Assembly: GCA_963797335.1 (NCBI GenBank)
Contig: CAWCOU010000006.1
Coordinates: 248,001 to 312,000, forward strand
Length of the DNA: 64,000 nt
Reading direction: 5' to 3'
DNA from: CAWCOU01 sp963797335
GTDB taxonomy: Bacteria; Pseudomonadota; Gammaproteobacteria; JAURND01
Below are positions 60,173 to 64,000 of this stretch, in pieces (within the stretch, counting starts at the first letter, position 1; each line of letters opens with the position of its first letter). The position numbers were made by a program, and so were the translations under genes. The notes beneath the pieces are model-generated. The model ran no database searches, had not been told where the DNA came from, and worked only from the letters and a program-made list of their open reading frames with translations.

Positions 60173-61948
60173 TTATTTACTTTTTTCTAAATCATCCCAT
60201 CGTTGATATAGCTCGGCAATTTTAGCTTTTTTTACTTCCATTTGCTGATATACCTCAACCAATGCATCTGAATCAGTCGCCAATGCGGTGTCTTGCAGCT
60301 TTGCTTCCAACTGCATAACTTCCGCCTCTGCTTTCTGAATTCTTTCTGGTATTCGACTCAATTCACGTTGTTCTTCATAGCTTAGGGTATTTTTATTTTT
60401 GGTTTTTGGTATGGCGGCTGCGGTTTTTTCTGGTTTTTTGGGTTGCAGCGAGGCTTGTTGCCACTGATGGTAATCCGCAAAAAATTCATGATGACCTTGG
60501 CCATCTAAATATAAAATGCGATCGCTGAGACGATCTAATAAATAACGATCATGGGTGATTAAGACAATCGCACCCGGGAATTCTCGCAAGCTATCTTCTA
60601 ACACTTCCAAGGTAGGGATATCCAAGTCATTCGTGGGTTCATCTAATAATAAAATATCGGCTGGCTGCAACATCAAATTGGCAATTAACACCCGTGCTTG
60701 CTCACCACCAGACAAGGTAGAAATAGTTTGCGGTAATTGCTCACTGTTAAAGAGAAAACGCTTCGCCCAAGCCGCAACATGGATATTACGCCCCTGATAG
60801 AGCACACCATCTCCGGAAGGCGCTAAAGCTCGCATCAAGGTTTGGCGCTGATCTAATTGTTGCCGCTTTTGGTCAAACGTCACCGTGCGCAGATTTTCTG
60901 CCCACTCCACTGTGCCGGCATCCGGCTTGATATCGCCATTGAGCACATGAATTAAACTGCTTTTGCCACTGCCATTCTGGCCCAATAAACCAAGGCATAA
61001 ACCAGGGCTAAGGGTTAAGCTCAAGTCCTGAAACAAAAGTTTATTACCACGAGCAAGGCTGATCTGATGCGTGCGTAATAGCACTGTGGTTTTTCGTTGG
61101 GTGGCAGAAAAATCAATCTCGGCCGTTTTGGTTTGCGCATTGCTCGTCTTGAGCTTTTGTAAATCCGCCTTCAATTGTACGGCTTTATCGATACGATACT
61201 GCGCTTTAGTCGTACGCGCTTTTGCACCCTGATGTAACCACTCTTCTTCCCGTCGAACTTTATTCGCCAATGATTGTTCTTTGCTGAGTTGGCCGGCAAT
61301 AAAATCGGCGCGATGTTGCAAGAACTGACTATAATTGCCCGTAATTTTCAAATAACCTTCAGGATAGATTTTATTTAATTCGACAATGGCATTGACCGTA
61401 TTTTCTAAAAAATAGCGATCATGGCTGACCACTACAAAACTAAACCTGGCAGTTTTTAAAATAGTCTCCAACCATAAAATCCCTGCTAAATCCAAGTGAT
61501 TGGTCGGTTCATCCATCAATAATAAATCGGGCTGTTGCAAGAACGCTTGCAGAATAGCTAAACGTTTACGCCATCCTCCGGAAAGAGTGCCTACACGCTG
61601 GCTTAGATTCGTAAATAAATCCTCACCGAGGGTTTGCCGGATGCGATGCTGACATTCTTGATCAGATAAACTCGGATCAGGAAATAAAATAGCTTTAATG
61701 GTCTGTTGCTCATCAAACGAATCTTCTTGAGCAAGATAAGCTAAATGAGTCGCGGAATGGCAGCTGACTTTACCGCCGTCGGTCGTTTCCAGACCCATAA
61801 AAATTTTCAACAGCGTCGACTTTCCAGAACCATTCGGGCCGATCAACCCTATCCTATCTCCAGAGGCAATATGTAAAGAAATCTCCTGGAACAGCGTATC
61901 ACTGCCGTAGGATTTATGGATGTTTTGCGCACTCAGGAGTAAAGACAT
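60173..61948 (-). CDS. uup: ABC-F ATPase Uup
   Basis: 591 residues. The first ABC domain has GPNGSGKSTLLK, TLSGGWRKRLAILQAF and LLLMDEPTNHLDLAGI; the second has GQNGSGKSSL, TLSGGEQARVLIANLM and LLLDEPTNDLDIPTLEVLE. The linker includes EEEWLHQGAKARTTKAQYR, typical of Uup, and a C-terminal coiled coil (about 515-590) with YEEQRELSRIPERIQKAEAEV is the Uup DNA- or ribosome-binding tail. Uup is linked to ribosome function and to limiting precise transposon excision. It lies next to the NlpC/P60 gene and close to ettA, another ABC-F gene. Confidence 0.94.
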   Translation of the reverse strand: MSLLLSAQNIHKSYGSDTLFQEISLHIASGDRIGLIGPNGSGKSTLLKIFMGLETTDGGKVSCHSATHLAYLAQEDSFDEQQTIKAILFPDPSLSDQECQHRIRQTLGEDLFTNLSQRVGTLSGGWRKRLAILQAFLQQPDLLLMDEPTNHLDLAGILWLETILKTARFSFVVVSHDRYFLENTVNAIVELNKIYPEGYLKITGNYSQFLQHRADFIAGQLSKEQSLANKVRREEEWLHQGAKARTTKAQYRIDKAVQLKADLQKLKTSNAQTKTAEIDFSATQRKTTVLLRTHQISLARGNKLLFQDLSLTLSPGLCLGLLGQNGSGKSSLIHVLNGDIKPDAGTVEWAENLRTVTFDQKRQQLDQRQTLMRALAPSGDGVLYQGRNIHVAAWAKRFLFNSEQLPQTISTLSGGEQARVLIANLMLQPADILLLDEPTNDLDIPTLEVLEDSLREFPGAIVLITHDRYLLDRLSDRILYLDGQGHHEFFADYHQWQQASLQPKKPEKTAAAIPKTKNKNTLSYEEQRELSRIPERIQKAEAEVMQLEAKLQDTALATDSDALVEVYQQMEVKKAKIAELYQRWDDLEKSK

Positions 61949-61965
61949 GGGTTCTCTAAAAATGT

Positions 61966-63555
61966 TTATTGTCTATCTAAACTGACCCCATGAATCACCG
62001 ATGATTTACTAGCATTAGGATCATTTTTTTTAGCGGCTATTTTTTCTTTTAAATCACCAAAAAATCGTTGGCTCGTATCGTAAGGAACAGCCGGCATCTC
62101 ATCCAAATTACTGATAATAAAATAATGCTTAGCTGCCAACGATTGTAAAGCCGGATCTTGAGGATAGGATAATAACAGCGGAATAAACAACGATTGGCCA
62201 ATAATCGCACGGCGACTATTATCTGCCGGCCCCATCCCCCAAATATTCTGATACGTCATCACCCCTTCGTCAGCAGGCGCATGGTTTTTATTAGCCTGTG
62301 GAAAATGCCCTACATACAGGAATATATGACCGCCGATATAGGCAATCGTCATCAGCGGATGACCTTTAGTCACCAATTGATGAATGCGTTCCGCAGGTGC
62401 TGCGGCAGCTGCATCATAAGTACGGCCCACAAACGCCTGGTCAGAGGAGTTCCGCGGCAACCAAATTCCAAATGGCAGAAATAAGGATTTCAGTTCTGCC
62501 GAACAATCGTTATACGAATACAAATTCCCCCAGCCATAAGGGCGGTTCTGCAGATGGGTAATTAATTTGGCAAAGTTGACAGGGGTAGCCGCCAACGGCA
62601 TCAACTCCGCCGATTGTCGTTCAATCAAACCTTCCTGGATTTCGGCTTGACCATCGCTGTTTCTAAATGGGAACCAGACCCGATAATATGAGTCTTCCAT
62701 TTTGATGAGTGGTAACATCGCGCCCATATACATGGAAAACTGATAGCTTTTACTGCGCCTATTCAGCACAGGCGTGTCTATGGCAGTAATAGCCACTAAG
62801 TTCTTTTTCGCGGCTTTTTGCCAGCGAGAAATAAAGCGACGATTCACCTTGGCTAAGGTATTGGCTTCTACCCAACCGCTTTCCGCGGGAGAAGCCACCA
62901 ATGCCCAACGCTGATCTTTGCTGTAAGCAAAGATATAAACCGGCGTTCCTGCCCACAGCATGGAGACTTGTAAATTATCAAACGGATAACCTTGCCCGGC
63001 TATTTGATAACTGTAAAAATTCACATCGTTGGTAGGCAATGCCCGAACCGAACTGTTTTGCGTCATAATGGCGCGGCGATCTTCGGAAAATTCCAGTGCT
63101 TGTTTCAATCCATCCAGCTGCATATTATCGGCAATTTTCCGAATCCACTCGGGTGGATAGGCTCGAAAATTTTCACCGTAACTTATATGGGCAGCGTCTT
63201 TATTACTATTATTAAATTCATCGATGACCAGCGACTCAAATTCCACCAAGCCGGGTTGTTGTTTTAAAATCGATTGAATAAAATTCCCATCCCACGGCGA
63301 GGCAGCATTTTTTCCGGTCGCAAACACATGCCGGTATAATTCTTGCATGCGTAATTTTTGCAACTTGGTGCTGAGCAGTGACTGATGGTAATTAGCAGCC
63401 GTCGGTGGCAGCCAGGTATTGACGTGCTGGTCGTATTGTTCTATTGGAAAAAAGGTAATCGGCAACGTTGCCGCCGAATCAGACATATTGGCTGCCATAA
63501 AAAATCCTCCCCCCATGAGAAATTGAATGATCCTTCGCTTAAGCCGTTTTAGCAT
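61966..63555 (-). CDS. NlpC/P60 endopeptidase with SH3 domains (C40 family)
   Basis: 529 residues, of the kind that cleaves murein stem peptides. An N-terminal cap region (about 30-150) is followed by two SH3b-like domains (about 160-330; GTPVYIFAYSKDQRWALVA, FSMYMGAMLPLIKM) and the catalytic domain with Cys in PYGWGNLYSYNDCSAELKSL and His in AYIGGHIFLYVGHF. From the first ATG the N-terminus KRLKRR plus a hydrophobic run looks like a signal peptide, but the best ribosome binding site (GGGGAGG) precedes the ATG at 63498, which would remove it. The 5' position is therefore open. The gene sits between ettA and uup. Confidence 0.88.
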   Translation of the reverse strand: MLKRLKRRIIQFLMGGGFFMAANMSDSAATLPITFFPIEQYDQHVNTWLPPTAANYHQSLLSTKLQKLRMQELYRHVFATGKNAASPWDGNFIQSILKQQPGLVEFESLVIDEFNNSNKDAAHISYGENFRAYPPEWIRKIADNMQLDGLKQALEFSEDRRAIMTQNSSVRALPTNDVNFYSYQIAGQGYPFDNLQVSMLWAGTPVYIFAYSKDQRWALVASPAESGWVEANTLAKVNRRFISRWQKAAKKNLVAITAIDTPVLNRRSKSYQFSMYMGAMLPLIKMEDSYYRVWFPFRNSDGQAEIQEGLIERQSAELMPLAATPVNFAKLITHLQNRPYGWGNLYSYNDCSAELKSLFLPFGIWLPRNSSDQAFVGRTYDAAAAAPAERIHQLVTKGHPLMTIAYIGGHIFLYVGHFPQANKNHAPADEGVMTYQNIWGMGPADNSRRAIIGQSLFIPLLLSYPQDPALQSLAAKHYFIISNLDEMPAVPYDTSQRFFGDLKEKIAAKKNDPNASKSSVIHGVSLDRQ

Positions 63556-63565
63556 GCACGATTTT

Positions 63566-64000
63566 TTATTTTAGTTTTTTATATTTCATTCGATGCGGTT
63601 GCTTCGCTTGCTCACCTAAGCGGCGCAGCCGATCTTCCTCGTATTCCGTGTAATTACCCGCAAAGAACGTCACGCTGCTATCACCCTCAAAAGCCAGAAT
63701 ATGGGTGGCGATACGATCTAAGAACCAACGATCGTGAGAAATGACCATGGCATTACCAGGGAAGCTCAAAATCGCTTCTTCCAAAGCACGTAAAGTTTCC
63801 ACATCCAAATCATTGGTCGGTTCATCTAACAATAACACATTACCGCCTTTACTGAGCAGTTTCGCCAAATGCACGCGATTGCGCTCACCGCCCGACAAAT
63901 CTTTAATAAATTTCTGCTGATCCGGGCCCTTAAAATTAAATCGTCCGACATAACTGCGGGACTGAACCTGATAACCGTTAATGGTCATGATATCCTGTTC
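63566..64000 (-). CDS. ettA: Energy-dependent translational throttle protein EttA (3' part)
   Basis: The frame is open to the window edge, so the gene continues beyond 64000. The second ABC domain is visible: SYVGRFNFKGPDQQKFIKDL followed by the signature SGGERNRVHLAKLL, Walker B VLLLDEPTNDLDVETLRALEEA, the switch His in VISHDRWFLDRIATHILAFEGD and the EttA-specific end FFAGNYTEYEEDRLRRLG. EttA binds the ribosomal E site and gates the first translation steps by ADP/ATP ratio. It is the third ABC-F gene in the window. Confidence 0.95.
   Translation of the reverse strand, partial: EQDIMTINGYQVQSRSYVGRFNFKGPDQQKFIKDLSGGERNRVHLAKLLSKGGNVLLLDEPTNDLDVETLRALEEAILSFPGNAMVISHDRWFLDRIATHILAFEGDSSVTFFAGNYTEYEEDRLRRLGEQAKQPHRMKYKKLK

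Overview
The window reads as the chromosome of a gammaproteobacterium, most probably a host-associated member of the Legionellales (Legionella/Coxiella relatives). The clues are Sel1-repeat proteins in three copies, a stand-alone IcmH/DotU-type protein, an IQ-like motif in a broken gene, an HPr-kinase/HPr/mannose-type EIIA set after lptB and hpf, many dispersed palindromes, and gene decay beside intact housekeeping genes. This placement is inference from gene content; there is no rRNA in the window. The DNA looks moderately AT-rich.

Layout. 1-2.4 kb: end of lptB, hpf, a regulatory incomplete PTS (hprK, EIIA, HPr) and tRNA-Ser(GGA). 2.4-9.8 kb: a ParE-type toxin-antitoxin pair abutting the tRNA, an MDR oxidoreductase, an exported unknown protein, mutM, a beta-propeller lactonase, an MHS-type transporter, pncC and cmk. 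10-15.5 kb: rpsA (broken by three single-base insertions that sum to one codon), a MITE-like element, lapA, corC, lnt and an icmH/dotU-like gene convergent with lnt. 15.6-18.4 kb: tRNA-Phe, an orphan ParA ATPase and two tandem paralogous small genes of unknown function.

18.4-29.5 kb, all on the minus strand: a ten-gene surface-polysaccharide operon with a WbpE-like aminotransferase, the complete dTDP-sugar set rfbACDB, two glycosyltransferases, an asparagine-synthase-like amidotransferase and the WbpO/WbpP pair that makes UDP-GalNAcA. 29.6-34.6 kb, plus strand: gcvR-like and bcp, then a two-gene signalling unit of a cyclic-nucleotide-binding patatin phospholipase and a Cache-HAMP class III nucleotide cyclase overlapping by 4 bp. 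34.7-38.1 kb: a YheS-type ABC-F protein, a CMD-family protein with a small upstream ORF, and an outer-membrane barrel protein.

38.4-45.5 kb is a fast-evolving minus-strand accessory region: a two-gene module (two-TM protein plus Sel1-repeat protein) present twice, with a third internally deleted membrane-protein remnant, a fragment of an aldo/keto reductase gene, a plus-strand relic and decaying tandem repeats. 45.6-53.6 kb is a mixed accessory stretch: aldo/keto reductase, VIT1-family transporter, small exported and membrane proteins, TspO, a NadD-like tail with an IQ-like motif, GNAT, an AbiE-type toxin-antitoxin pair with inverted repeats upstream, and a DUF4238-like protein. 53.7-57.7 kb: tRNA(CAU), rpoD, dnaG. 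58-64 kb: a third Sel1 protein, a second MITE copy (one and a half units), uup, an NlpC/P60 SH3-type endopeptidase and the 3' end of ettA.

The most interesting candidates for something new are the cyclase-patatin unit and the duplicated membrane-protein/Sel1 module.
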